A program made the position numbers and the translations under genes. A DNA stretch of 51,371 bases from Clostridiales bacterium. Lineage in GTDB: Bacteria; Bacillota; Clostridia; Oscillospirales; Oscillospiraceae. The stretch is from contig JAJPXL010000019.1 in the NCBI GenBank assembly GCA_021205455.1, positions 1-51,371 of the forward strand, in the 5' to 3' direction. Shown piece by piece: positions 8,432 through 17,679 of the stretch. The notes beneath the pieces are model-generated. The model made no database searches and was not told where the DNA came from. It worked only from the letters and a program-made list of their open reading frames with translations. Position 1 is the first letter of the stretch, and the number at the start of each line of letters is the position of its first letter.

Positions 8432-9712
8432 TCACTGGTCCTCGAAGCGGACATGGATGGCGTTGGCGTGGGCGGTCAGATGCTCCGCCTGGGCGAACGT
8501 CTCCACCTCCTCGTGCATCGGCTCCAGGGTTTCCCTGGAGAACTCCAGCACCGACATGGTTTTCAGGAAGGAATCTACGCTGAGGGGGGAGAAGAACCTC
8601 GCCGTGCCGCTGGTGGGCAGCACATGGTCGGGGCCCGCCAGGTAGTCCCCCAAAGGCTCCGGCGCCCAGCTGCCCAGGAACACGGCCCCCGCGTTTTTGA
8701 TGAGGGGCAGCACCGCTCTGGGGTTTTCCGTGCAGATTTCCAGGTGCTCCGGCGCTTCCAGGTTGGCCAGCTCCGCCGCCCGCTCCATCGTGTCGCAGAC
8801 GATGGCCGCGCCGAAGTCCCGGAAGGACGCCTCCATGATGTCCTTCCGGCTGAGGGAGGCCATTTGGCGAACGATTTCCCGGTCCACCGCCTCCGCCAGC
8901 GTCATGCTGGTGGTGATGAGCATAGCCGAGGCCATGGGGTCATGCTCCGCCTGGCTCATCAGGTCCGCCGCCACAAATTTGGGGTTCGCCGTTTCGTCCG
9001 CCAGCACCAGCACCTCAGAGGGGCCCGCCACCATGTCAATATCCAACGTGCCATAGGCCATGCGCTTGGCCGCCGCCACATAGGCGTTGCCGGGGCCAAC
9101 CAGCTTGTCCACCCTTGGGATGAAGCCTGCGCCGTAGGTCAGGGCCGCCACCGCCTGGGTACCGCCCACACCGATGACCCGGTCCACGCCCGCGATTTTG
9201 GCCGCCGCCAGGACGGCCTGGTTCAGGTTGCTGGTGGGAGGCGTCACCATGACAATTTCCTCCACACCGGCCACTTTGGCGGGTACCGCGTTCATCAGCA
9301 CCGAAGAGGGATAGGCCGCCGTGCCGCCGGGCACATAGATGCCCACACGGGTCAGCCCCCGCACAATGCGCCCAACACAGCCGCCGTCCGGGCTGACCCA
9401 CTCCATGGTCTTGGCCAGCAGGTGTTCATTATAATCCCGAATGTTGGCGGCGGCGTGCTCCATGGCCTGAATCAGCGCCGGGTCGCAGCCGTCATAGGCC
9501 GCCTGTAACTCCGCCTGGGAGAACTCCCGCGGCTCCGCCTTGTCAAATTGCAGGGAATATCTGCGCACGGCCTCATAGCCATTGACCTGCACATCCTCCA
9601 TGACGGCGGCGGCGGTGCGGTTGATCTCCTCCCCCGCCTGGGCCGCACGGGAGCGGAGCCGCTCGATCAGCGCCAGCTCCGCCGTTCCGTCCGCTTTTAC
9701 GATTGGCAGCAT
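8432..9712 (-). CDS. hisD: Histidinol dehydrogenase
   Basis: 426 residues, the usual length. It carries out the last two oxidations, from histidinol to histidine, with NAD+ and zinc. Diagnostic segments are KLVGPGNAYVAAAKR, AGPSEVLVLADE, QAEHDPMASA, EAPEHLEI and DHVLPTSGTARFFSPLSV. Its ATG directly follows the hisG stop, and GGAGGAG inside the end of hisG serves as ribosome binding site. Confidence 0.97.
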   Translation of the reverse strand: MLPIVKADGTAELALIERLRSRAAQAGEEINRTAAAVMEDVQVNGYEAVRRYSLQFDKAEPREFSQAELQAAYDGCDPALIQAMEHAAANIRDYNEHLLAKTMEWVSPDGGCVGRIVRGLTRVGIYVPGGTAAYPSSVLMNAVPAKVAGVEEIVMVTPPTSNLNQAVLAAAKIAGVDRVIGVGGTQAVAALTYGAGFIPRVDKLVGPGNAYVAAAKRMAYGTLDIDMVAGPSEVLVLADETANPKFVAADLMSQAEHDPMASAMLITTSMTLAEAVDREIVRQMASLSRKDIMEASFRDFGAAIVCDTMERAAELANLEAPEHLEICTENPRAVLPLIKNAGAVFLGSWAPEPLGDYLAGPDHVLPTSGTARFFSPLSVDSFLKTMSVLEFSRETLEPMHEEVETFAQAEHLTAHANAIHVRFEDQ

Positions 9713-10354
9713 TTACTTCTCCTCCAGTTCCGCTTCCAGTTTGGCAATAAAGTCCAGAATTTCATTCTTGTACAGCTTCATGCTGGCCGTATTGACAATC
9801 AGCCGGGCTGAGATTTGAGCCACATCCTCGATGGGCACCAGGCCGTTGGCCTTCAGAGTGGCTCCGGTCTCCACGATGTCCACAATGCCGTCCGCCAGCC
9901 CCAGGATGGGGGCCAGCTCCACGCTGCCCTCGATTTTGATGATGTCCACATCCATCCCCTTCCCGGCGAAGAATGCCTTCGTCACGTTGGGGTACTTGGA
10001 GGCGATGCGGCGGTGCTTGTAGGTGCCGTAAAAGTCGGTTCCCTCCTTCACCGCCAGGGCAAACCGGCACTTGCCGAAGCCCAGGTCCAGCACCTCATAA
10101 AAGCTGCCGCCCTTTTCCATGATGGTATCCTTGCCGGTGATGCCCAGGTCGCAGGTGCCGTGCTGCACATAGGTGATGACGTCCGGCGCTTTGGACAGCA
10201 CCGCATCCAGCGGATAGTTGGGGACGGCGTGAATGAGCCGACGGCCCGGATTCCGGATGGGGGTGCAGTCCAGCCCCACCCGTTCAAACAGGGCCACGGA
10301 CTGATCCTGCAGGCGGCCCTTGGTCAGGGCGATGCGCAGCCGATTCTCGCTCAT
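9713..10354 (-). CDS. hisG: ATP phosphoribosyltransferase, catalytic subunit (short form)
   Basis: 213 residues, the short HisG that lacks the C-terminal regulatory domain and depends on HisZ. It joins ATP and PRPP in the first and rate-setting step. Landmarks are RIALTKGRLQ, YVQHGTCDLGITGKDTI and the PRPP loop IVDIVETGATLKANGL. The start overlaps the hisZ stop (ATGA), in keeping with an obligate complex. Confidence 0.97.
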   Translation of the reverse strand: MSENRLRIALTKGRLQDQSVALFERVGLDCTPIRNPGRRLIHAVPNYPLDAVLSKAPDVITYVQHGTCDLGITGKDTIMEKGGSFYEVLDLGFGKCRFALAVKEGTDFYGTYKHRRIASKYPNVTKAFFAGKGMDVDIIKIEGSVELAPILGLADGIVDIVETGATLKANGLVPIEDVAQISARLIVNTASMKLYKNEILDFIAKLEAELEEK

Positions 10355-11523
10355 ACTTCCACCTCCCGCTGTCCATCCTCGTCCAGGATGACGACCCGGC
10401 GGATGCCCTTTTCCCGGGCCAGGTTCATGGTACCCTCCAGCCGGCTGGAGGGGGACAGCTCACAGGAGCCCTCCGGCAGGGAATCCACCAGCGCCAGGGC
10501 CTTAGCCAGCAGCGCCGGTTCGTAGTGAATCACGGTGTCCACGGCGGGAAGCTCCACCCGGGGCAGGCAGCCGGCCACCACGTCCACGTTCACCGTAAAG
10601 CCGGTGGCCTGGGCCGGACGGCCAAAGGCCTCCACCAGGTTGTCATAGCGTCCGCCGGACAGCACTTCCTCCCCGGCTCCCTGGACATAGCCCCGGAAAA
10701 TCACGCCGGTGTAGAAGTTCAGCCGATGCACCATGCCCAGGTCGAAGCGGATATAGTCCCCGTACCCGGCGGCCACCAGCATTTCATAGAGCTCCCGCAG
10801 GTAATCCAGCGTGGCGCTGGACTTCCCCAGGAGGCGCTCCGCCTCGTCCAGCACCTCCGGCCCACCGAACAGGTAGGCCAGCCGGTTCATGGCCTTGGCC
10901 CCCGGCTGGTGGCGGTAATCCTTCAAAAAGTCATTCAATGCGGCAAAGCTCTTGCCCTCGATGAGGCTGCGCACCTGCTCCAGCTCGTCCTCGTCCAGGT
11001 GCATCCCCTCGGCAAAGGCGCTGAAAATGCCGGCGTGGCCCAGCTCGATATGGAAGTGCTCCACACCGCAGACCCGCAGGGAGTCCACCGCGGCGGCAAT
11101 CACCTCCAGGTCGGCCTTCATCCCCGCCGCGCCGATCAGCTCCACGCCGCACTGGGTCAGTTCGCCCCGCTCGTCCTTGTTCTCCGTGCTGGAGCGGTAA
11201 ACCGTCTCGTTGTAATAAAACCGCCGGGGCAGGATGGTGTCCTTCAGCTTGGTGGCAGCCACCCGGGCAATGGGGGTGGTGCCCTCCGGGCGCAGCACCA
11301 GGATTTTGCCGCTGCGGTCAATGATTTTCAGCATGGATTCCTGGGGCAGGGCGCAGCCGCCCCGGCAGAATACGTCGTAAAACTCCACCTCTGGGGTCAT
11401 AATCTCGCTGTAACCCCGCCTGCGGTAGAGCTTGGTCAGCGCCGACTGCACCTGGCGCAGCTCCCGGCACTCCCCCAGCATCCGGTCCCGGGTGCCCTCC
11501 GGCGTGTTCGGAATATAGTTCAT
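10351..11523 (-). CDS. hisZ: ATP phosphoribosyltransferase regulatory subunit
   Basis: 390 residues, a histidyl-tRNA synthetase paralogue. The class II synthetase-like fold is seen in MTPEVEFYDVF, LRPEGTTPIARVAA and RRFYYNETVYRSS, but the protein lacks the C-terminal anticodon-binding domain of HisRS and sits at the head of a his operon beside a short HisG. HisZ activates HisG and takes part in histidine feedback. It is the first gene behind the promoter at 11560-11588. Confidence 0.93.
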   Translation of the reverse strand: MNYIPNTPEGTRDRMLGECRELRQVQSALTKLYRRRGYSEIMTPEVEFYDVFCRGGCALPQESMLKIIDRSGKILVLRPEGTTPIARVAATKLKDTILPRRFYYNETVYRSSTENKDERGELTQCGVELIGAAGMKADLEVIAAAVDSLRVCGVEHFHIELGHAGIFSAFAEGMHLDEDELEQVRSLIEGKSFAALNDFLKDYRHQPGAKAMNRLAYLFGGPEVLDEAERLLGKSSATLDYLRELYEMLVAAGYGDYIRFDLGMVHRLNFYTGVIFRGYVQGAGEEVLSGGRYDNLVEAFGRPAQATGFTVNVDVVAGCLPRVELPAVDTVIHYEPALLAKALALVDSLPEGSCELSPSSRLEGTMNLAREKGIRRVVILDEDGQREVEV

Positions 11524-11546
11524 CCTCTCATCCCTCTCCTGTCACT

Positions 11547-11588
11547 TTAGCACGCTAATACACTACCATGAAAAACAGCCGCTGTCAA
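11547..11588 (-). promoter_or_regulatory. his operon promoter with overlapping palindromic operator
   Basis: On the minus strand TTGACA (plus-strand 11583-11588), a 17-bp spacer and TAGTGT (11560-11565). Immediately downstream, over the expected start of transcription, is TTAGC-GT-GCTAA (plus-strand TTAGCACGCTAA, 11547-11558), a perfect 5+5 inverted repeat. Its placement suits a repressor. A TrpR-family HisR/YerC-type regulator is one possibility, but that is inference. No T-box or histidine-rich leader peptide is visible in the short leader. Confidence 0.65.
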
Positions 11589-11658
11589 CCGCCGAATTTC
11601 ACAAATCCAGCGGCTGGTTCCATCCGGCACTCCGGCAATGTGCGGTGCTTTCGGATAC

Positions 11659-12285
11659 TCAGTCGAACTGCGTCTCCCAATGGGCAGCGTTTTGGGCCTC
11701 CCAGCACAGCCGGAGCTGCTCCGGCGTGGTCTTGTGGAGGTTCAGCTCCGGCAGGGTGTCCAGCGGGAAGTAGCCGCTCTCCGTCGTCTCAGAATTGGGC
11801 CGGAAGCTGCCCCCCAGCACGCGGCACAGCACGAAATATTGCAGGCTGTGGAAGAAGGAGTGGGGGTTGTTGCGCCTTCGGTTGTCGTGGACGCACACCA
11901 GACGCCACGGCTCCACCGTCAGCCCCGCCTCCTCCCATGCCTCCTTGACCACATTGGAGGAGACGGTCTGGTCAAAGTCGCACCAGCCGCCGGGCAGCGT
12001 CCAGAGGCCGTCATAGTCCCGCACCAGCAGCACCTCTCCCCTGCCGTTGAACATGGCGGCGCGGGTGCTGGTTTTCGGCGTCTGATAGCCGTCGTTTTCT
12101 TCAAACAGCGTCTGGATTTGCGCAAGGGGCAGCCCCGTCTCGCTGCTGGTCAGCTCCGCCGCAATATCCCGCACGCGGGCGAACCGTTCCTGGTCAAACC
12201 GGTCCCTGGAGTAGAGCAGCCCGGCGGAGGCGATGGCCTGGAGCTCGTGAACCAGCTCCAGTAAGGTTTTCTCTTCCTGATTCAT
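11659..12285 (-). CDS. Nudix hydrolase with N-terminal helical domain
   Basis: 208 residues. Residues about 1-60 match the helical extension of the 'X-linked nucleoside diphosphate' Nudix type; the Nudix fold follows. The Nudix box reads GGWCDFDQTVSSNVVKEAWEEAGL-like across about residues 98-121: the REUxEE part is intact with Lys for Arg, but the first Glu is Gln. Such enzymes hydrolyse nucleotide-sugar or other nucleoside-diphosphate derivatives; the substrate is unknown. It starts 16 bp after polC and probably ends that long operon. I saw no convincing terminator before the his promoter, so read-through into hisZ is possible. Confidence 0.87.
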   Translation of the reverse strand: MNQEEKTLLELVHELQAIASAGLLYSRDRFDQERFARVRDIAAELTSSETGLPLAQIQTLFEENDGYQTPKTSTRAAMFNGRGEVLLVRDYDGLWTLPGGWCDFDQTVSSNVVKEAWEEAGLTVEPWRLVCVHDNRRRNNPHSFFHSLQYFVLCRVLGGSFRPNSETTESGYFPLDTLPELNLHKTTPEQLRLCWEAQNAAHWETQFD

Positions 12286-12301
12286 AGTCTCTCCTGAACG
12301 T

Positions 12302-15300
12302 TCAAAACAGGGTGATTTGGCTGGTGTCCGGCAGGCCGTCCAGCGCCCCCATGTACTTTAGCTGCTCCAGGTGGGTGGCGGACAGCTTGTTGCAGGTGCT
12401 CTCCACCTCCTCAACGGAGACGAAGGGCACGCCGTTCCGGGCCGCGATGGCCTCCACCGTGGCGGTGGCGGCGGCCTCCCCCAGGCCGGGGATGGAGCAG
12501 AAGGGCGGCATCAGCGCATTCTCCTCCCAGTCCACCACATAGCGGGTGGCCTGGCATTTGGTCAGGTCCATTTTCAGGAACTTGAAGCCCCGGAGGTAGA
12601 ACTCATAGCAGACCTCCAGCGTCACCAGCTCCTTCTCCTCCACGTCGGTGGGCTTTTCCTTCGCTTTCAGCTCGTTCATCTTCTCCAGGACCTTCTCCTT
12701 GCCCAGGAACATACAGGTGGCGTCCACCGCCTTAGCCCGAACGCTGAAATAGGCCGAATAGAAGGCCAGGGGCCGATGCACCTTGAACCAGGCGATGCGG
12801 AAGGCCATCATCACATAGGCCACCGCGTGGCCCTTGGGGAACAGGTACTTGATTTTCCGGCAGGACTCGATGTACCACTCCGGCACGTCGTGGGCCCGCA
12901 TCTCCTCCTCGATGCCCTCCGGCCAGGACTTGCCCTTGTGAATGACGCCCTTTCGGACGGCCTCCATCATTTTGAAGGAGCGCAGCGGGTCGATGCCCTT
13001 GGAAATCAGGTACAGCATGATGTCGTCCCGGCAGCCGATGGCCTGAGTAACCGTGGCAGTGCCGCTGGTGATCAGATCTTTCGCGTTGCCCAGCCACACG
13101 TCCGTGCCGTGGGAAAAGCCGGACAGCCGCAGCAGGGTGCTGAAATTCTTCGGTTGGGTGTCAATCAGCATCTGCCGGGTGAAGCCGGTGCCGAATTCCG
13201 GAATGGCGCAGGCTCCGGTGGGGCCGAGGATGGGGTCGTCCTCATACCCCAGCACTCGGGAGGAGCAGAAGATGGACATGGTGTCCTGGTCGTCCAGGGG
13301 GATCTTCGTGGGGTCGATGCCCGTCTCGTCCTGGAGCATCCGGATCATGGTGGGGTCATCGTGGCCCAGCATATCCAGCTTCAGCAGGTTGGACTCCATG
13401 GAATGATATTCAAAGTGGGTGGTAATCATGTCCGAATTGGGGTCGTCCGCCGGGTGCTGCACCGGGCAGAAGTCGTAAATCTCCTGGTCGCCGGGGATGA
13501 CCACCATGCCGCCGGGGTGCTGGCCGGTGGTGCGCTTGATGTTCACGCAGCCGTTGGCCAGGCGCTGCATCTCCGCATGGCTGGCCGTCCTCCCCCGCTG
13601 CTCCATGTATTTCAGCACATAGCCGTAGGCGGTCTTATCCGCCACGGTACCCACTGTGCCCGCCTTGAACACATGGTTCTTGCCGAACAGCTCATAGGTG
13701 TAGCGGTGGGCCTTGGCCTGGTACTCCCCGGAGAAGTTCAGGTCGATGTCCGGCACCTTGGTGCCGCCATAGCCCAGGAAGGTCTCAAAGGGGATGTTGA
13801 AACCGTCCTTGTCCAGCGGCGTCCCGCAGACGGGGCAGTTCTTATCCGGCAGGTCCGCGCCGCAGCCGTAGACCTCCTCGTCCACTGTAAAGTCAGAATA
13901 CTTGCAGTTCGGGCAGCGGTAGTGGGGCTTCAGTGCGTTCACCTCAGTGATGCCGGAGAGGAAGGCTACAATGGAGGAGCCCACGCTGCCCCGGGAGCCC
14001 ACCAGGTAGCCGTGGTCCAGGGAGTTCTTCACCAGCTTCTGGGCGGACATATAAATCACGTCATAGTTCCGCTGGATGATGCCTGGCAGCTCCAGGTCGA
14101 TGCGGTCCTGCACGATTTGGGGCAGCGTTTCCCCGTACAGCTCATGGGCCTTCTTGTAGACCAGGTATTCCAGCTCCTTGTCGGAGTCCTTCAGGGACGG
14201 GGCATAGAGGCCGTGGGGCAGCGGCGCAATGCGGTCGCACATCCGCTGGATGCGGTCCGGGTCGTCGATGACCACCTTCCGGCAATCCTCCTCCCCCAGG
14301 TAGGCAAACTCCTCCAGCATTTCGTCCGTCGTTTTAAAGTAAATGGGCAGGTCCTTGTCCGCATCGCTGAAGCCGTTGGCGTTCAGCAGGATATGGCGGA
14401 AAATCTCATCCTCTGGGTTCAGGAAGTGTACGTCTCCCGTGGCGCAGCAGGGCTTCCCCAGCTCCTTCGCCAGGCGCACAATGGTGCGGTTGAAGTCCCG
14501 CAGTTCCTCATCGTCCCGGGCCGTCCCCGCCCCAATCATAAAGCGGTTGTTGCAGATGGGCTGAATCTCCAAAAAATCATACCAGGAGGCGATTCGTTTC
14601 AGCTCGTTCCAATCCTTGTGGGCCACCACCGCCTGGAACAGCTCCCCCGCCTCGCAGGCGGAGCCGATAATCAGCCCCTCCCGGTTCTCCTCAATCAGGC
14701 TCTTGGGCATGATGGGGCGCTTGTAGGCGTAATGCTCCAGGTGGGACAGGGAAATCAGCTTGTACAGGTTCCGCAGGCCGCTGTTATTCTTCGCCAGCAC
14801 GATGAGATGGCGGGGCTTCTGCTTGCGCTTGCCGGTTTTCCGCAGGTCGCGCATGGCGCCGTTGATTTGGTCGATGCGCTCCACCCCCTTGTCCCTCAGC
14901 ATATCGTGGAAGGGGGGCAGCATGTAGCCCACCATGCGGCCGTCGTCGCAGGCCCGGTGGTGGTGAAACTCCGGCAGGTTCAGCGCCTTCGCCACCACGT
15001 CCAGCTTGTACTTATTGAGGCGGGGCAGCAGGTTCTGGGCCAGAACCAGGGTGTCAATGGAGGTGTTGTTCAACTCCCGCCCCATGCGCTGGCAGGCCGT
15101 GTGTAGGAAGCCCATGTCGAAATCCGCATTGTGGGCGGCCATGGGCCGGTCACCCACCCAATCCAGGAAGGCGTTGACCGCCTCCTCCTGTCCGGGCGCG
15201 TCCCGCACCATATCGTCCGTGATGCTGGTCAGCTCCACCACCTCCCGGGGGATGGGCCGCCCAGGATTGACGAAGGTGTCATATTCCTCGATGATTTCGC

Positions 15301-16564
15301 CGTTCTTGATTTTGACCGCGCCGATCTCCGTAATGGTGTCCCGCCGGGCGGAAAGGCCGGTGGTCTCCAGGTCGAAGCAGACGATTTCATCCAGCAGGCT
15401 GGCGGTGCTGTCGCCATGCACCACCACCCGGTCATCCACGTCGTTCACATAGTAGGCTTCCACGCCGTAAAGTATTTTGATTTTACCCCCGGCAGCGTTG
15501 TGGGCGTCCGGGAAGGCGTGGGCCACGCCGTGATCGGTGATGGCGATGGCCTTATGGCCCCACTGGATGGCCTGCTTGATGACCGCTTTTACATCGGTCA
15601 GGCCGTCCATGGTGGAGAATCGGGTATGCAGATGCAGCTCACAGCGCTTCTCCGGGGCCGTGTCCTCCCGCGGCTCCGGGGGCCGGGCGGGGGCGATGGC
15701 ATACGGGCTCAGTTCGATGTCCCCGGAGTAGTGGGACAGGCTCAGCTTCCCCTCCACCGTCACCCAGGGGGTCTTTTTCAGCGCCTCCATCAGCGGCTCC
15801 GCCTGCTTTTGCTCCAGGAATTTGGAGACGGTGACGGAGTTCGTCTCATCCGTCATGTCAAAGCTGACAATCCAGGCGTTCCGGTTTTTCAGCTGGCGGC
15901 TGTTGTCCTGAAAGATGCGCCCGGAGACGCAGACCGTCCCCAGGTCAAGGCTCAGGTCGCTCATGGGAATCACGTTGCCACGAATCCCCTTCCCGTAGAG
16001 CAGGCCCCCGGAGGGGGCGGCGGACTCCGTCCGCTTCATCCGCTTCCCCGCCTTCACGACGGCGGGGCGGGCCGCCAGCGCCTTGCGCAGCTTCTCCTCC
16101 CGGGTGGGCGGCGTGTGGGTTGCAGAGGAGGTAATTATCTGTGAAGTGCTTTCGCTTTTCAGTGTTTCCCGCTCCGGGAAGGCGTCCGCATCCGGCACCT
16201 CCACCGGAGCAAACTGCTCATCCGGCGGGGGCGGCGCGGCTTCCTCCGGCGGCGCCTCCGGAAGCGGGATGTCAGCGCCGGCTTCCGGCGGCAGCCCATC
16301 TTCCACCTGAGGCTGCGGCTCCGCCGCAGCGGTTTGCAGCAGCACGTCGGACAGGTCATAGGCGCTGATGATTGCACGCTCTAAAGCCCGCTGAATGTCC
16401 GGGCTTTGCGGTGACCGAAAGGCCACTGCCAGCTCCACGGATCGGCGGGCCTGGTGAATCGTTGCGGATGAAATTGTACATTCCCTGGCCGCTGTCAGCA
16501 GCCGCCCCCGCACCGACAGGCGCGGGAACAGCTTCAGCAGCGGGATACTCGTTCTCTCTGGCAT
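12302..16564 (-). CDS. polC: DNA polymerase III, PolC-type alpha subunit
   Basis: 1420 residues, close to the usual Firmicutes PolC length. PolC is the main replicative polymerase with built-in proofreading. Order of domains: N-terminal domain (1-80); a Pro/Glu-rich low-complexity linker (about 82-150); OB-fold (about 210-295); PHP domain starting at CELHLHTRFS (about 308); DEDD exonuclease inserted at about 396-560 (CFDLETTGLS, AHNADFDMGFL, HHRACDD); zinc finger (CPNCKYS and CPVCG); and the catalytic palm with PDIDLNFSGEYQAKAH, then fingers and the helix-hairpin-helix end. ATG 16564 has GTGAGGGG upstream. It lies at the end of the isoprenoid/lipid gene run, a known Firmicutes arrangement. 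Confidence 0.97.
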   Translation of the reverse strand: MPERTSIPLLKLFPRLSVRGRLLTAARECTISSATIHQARRSVELAVAFRSPQSPDIQRALERAIISAYDLSDVLLQTAAAEPQPQVEDGLPPEAGADIPLPEAPPEEAAPPPPDEQFAPVEVPDADAFPERETLKSESTSQIITSSATHTPPTREEKLRKALAARPAVVKAGKRMKRTESAAPSGGLLYGKGIRGNVIPMSDLSLDLGTVCVSGRIFQDNSRQLKNRNAWIVSFDMTDETNSVTVSKFLEQKQAEPLMEALKKTPWVTVEGKLSLSHYSGDIELSPYAIAPARPPEPREDTAPEKRCELHLHTRFSTMDGLTDVKAVIKQAIQWGHKAIAITDHGVAHAFPDAHNAAGGKIKILYGVEAYYVNDVDDRVVVHGDSTASLLDEIVCFDLETTGLSARRDTITEIGAVKIKNGEIIEEYDTFVNPGRPIPREVVELTSITDDMVRDAPGQEEAVNAFLDWVGDRPMAAHNADFDMGFLHTACQRMGRELNNTSIDTLVLAQNLLPRLNKYKLDVVAKALNLPEFHHHRACDDGRMVGYMLPPFHDMLRDKGVERIDQINGAMRDLRKTGKRKQKPRHLIVLAKNNSGLRNLYKLISLSHLEHYAYKRPIMPKSLIEENREGLIIGSACEAGELFQAVVAHKDWNELKRIASWYDFLEIQPICNNRFMIGAGTARDDEELRDFNRTIVRLAKELGKPCCATGDVHFLNPEDEIFRHILLNANGFSDADKDLPIYFKTTDEMLEEFAYLGEEDCRKVVIDDPDRIQRMCDRIAPLPHGLYAPSLKDSDKELEYLVYKKAHELYGETLPQIVQDRIDLELPGIIQRNYDVIYMSAQKLVKNSLDHGYLVGSRGSVGSSIVAFLSGITEVNALKPHYRCPNCKYSDFTVDEEVYGCGADLPDKNCPVCGTPLDKDGFNIPFETFLGYGGTKVPDIDLNFSGEYQAKAHRYTYELFGKNHVFKAGTVGTVADKTAYGYVLKYMEQRGRTASHAEMQRLANGCVNIKRTTGQHPGGMVVIPGDQEIYDFCPVQHPADDPNSDMITTHFEYHSMESNLLKLDMLGHDDPTMIRMLQDETGIDPTKIPLDDQDTMSIFCSSRVLGYEDDPILGPTGACAIPEFGTGFTRQMLIDTQPKNFSTLLRLSGFSHGTDVWLGNAKDLITSGTATVTQAIGCRDDIMLYLISKGIDPLRSFKMMEAVRKGVIHKGKSWPEGIEEEMRAHDVPEWYIESCRKIKYLFPKGHAVAYVMMAFRIAWFKVHRPLAFYSAYFSVRAKAVDATCMFLGKEKVLEKMNELKAKEKPTDVEEKELVTLEVCYEFYLRGFKFLKMDLTKCQATRYVVDWEENALMPPFCSIPGLGEAAATATVEAIAARNGVPFVSVEEVESTCNKLSATHLEQLKYMGALDGLPDTSQITLF

Positions 16565-16620
16565 AGCAAACCCCTCACCATTTCCTGGAAAATGCCGCCC
16601 TCAGCGGGCGTCCGAACGCA

Positions 16621-17658
16621 TCAAAGGGTATCGATCAGCCGGAACAGCTCGTCCACCAGCTGGTCCTCCGGCACCTTTTTCACGATTTCCCCGTGTTGGA
16701 ACAGGAAGCCGAAGCCGTTGCCGCCGGCAATGCCCACATCTGCGGCGCTGGCCTCGCCCGGACCGTTCACCACGCAGCCCATGACCGCCACCGTGATGGG
16801 CTTCTGCACCGTCCGCAGACGGGCCTCCACCTCCTGCGCCAGCGGAATCAGGTCGATGCGCGTCCTGCCGCAGGTGGGGCAGGAAATCAGGTTCGGCCCG
16901 TCCTGCCGGATACCTGCCGCCTGTAAAATCTGCTTGGCGACGATGACCTCCTCCACCGGGTCGGCAGTCAGGGTGACCCGGAAGGTGTCGCCAATGCCCT
17001 GGGCCAACAGGCCGCCGATGCCGATGGCGGACTTGATGGTGCCCATTTGACGGGTGCCCGCCTCGGTGACCCCCAGGTGCAGGGGATAGTCGCTCTGCTC
17101 ATGCATCATGCGGTAGGCAGCCATGGCGATTTGGACGTTGGAGGACTTCAGGCTGATGCAGATGTCATCAAAGTCAAACTTGTTCAGCAGGCGGATGTGG
17201 CCAAAGGCGGACTCCACCAGCGCCTCCGGGCAGACCCTGCCGTACTTCGCCAGCAGGTCTTTTTCCAGGCTGCCGCCGTTTACGCCGATGCGGATGGGGA
17301 TATTCCGCTGGCGGCAGGCGTCCGCCACCGCCTTCACCCGGTCCTCCCCGCCGATGTTGCCGGGGTTGATACGCACCTTGTCGGCCCCCCGCTCAATACA
17401 GGCCAGGGCTAGCTTATAGTCAAAGTGAATGTCCACCACCAGAGGAATGTGGATGCGCTCCTTGATTTTATCAACTGCAAAGGCAGATTCCTTGTCAGGC
17501 ACGGCGACCCGCACGATCTCGCAACCAGCAGCTTCCAGTCGCAAAATCTGCTGCACAGTGGCCTCCACATCGTCTGTATGGGTGGAGCACATGGACTGAA
17601 TGGCCACCGGCGCGCCGCCGCCCACCGTGACGCTGCCGACCATGATTTGCTTCGTCAT
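16621..17658 (-). CDS. ispG: 4-hydroxy-3-methylbut-2-enyl diphosphate synthase (IspG/GcpE)
   Basis: 345 residues. IspG reduces MEcPP to HMBPP in the non-mevalonate isoprenoid pathway, using an iron-sulfur cluster. The cluster ligands are visible in SCPTCGR (about 260) and MGCVVNGPGEA (about 297). The N terminus QIMVGSVTVGGGAPVAIQSM and INPGNIGG are typical. AAAGGAG precedes the ATG. It is co-directional with dxr, so two enzymes of the same pathway flank rseP. Confidence 0.97.
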   Translation of the reverse strand: MTKQIMVGSVTVGGGAPVAIQSMCSTHTDDVEATVQQILRLEAAGCEIVRVAVPDKESAFAVDKIKERIHIPLVVDIHFDYKLALACIERGADKVRINPGNIGGEDRVKAVADACRQRNIPIRIGVNGGSLEKDLLAKYGRVCPEALVESAFGHIRLLNKFDFDDICISLKSSNVQIAMAAYRMMHEQSDYPLHLGVTEAGTRQMGTIKSAIGIGGLLAQGIGDTFRVTLTADPVEEVIVAKQILQAAGIRQDGPNLISCPTCGRTRIDLIPLAQEVEARLRTVQKPITVAVMGCVVNGPGEASAADVGIAGGNGFGFLFQHGEIVKKVPEDQLVDELFRLIDTL

Positions 17659-17679
17659 TTTCTCTCTCCTTTGTCCGCG

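Noticed and set aside
12371..15106. Long plus-strand open frame of 911 codons
   Set aside because: It lies antisense to polC, is rich in His, Gln, Gly and Val as expected for a shadow of a GC-rich gene, and has no ribosome binding site. polC on the other strand has every catalytic motif.
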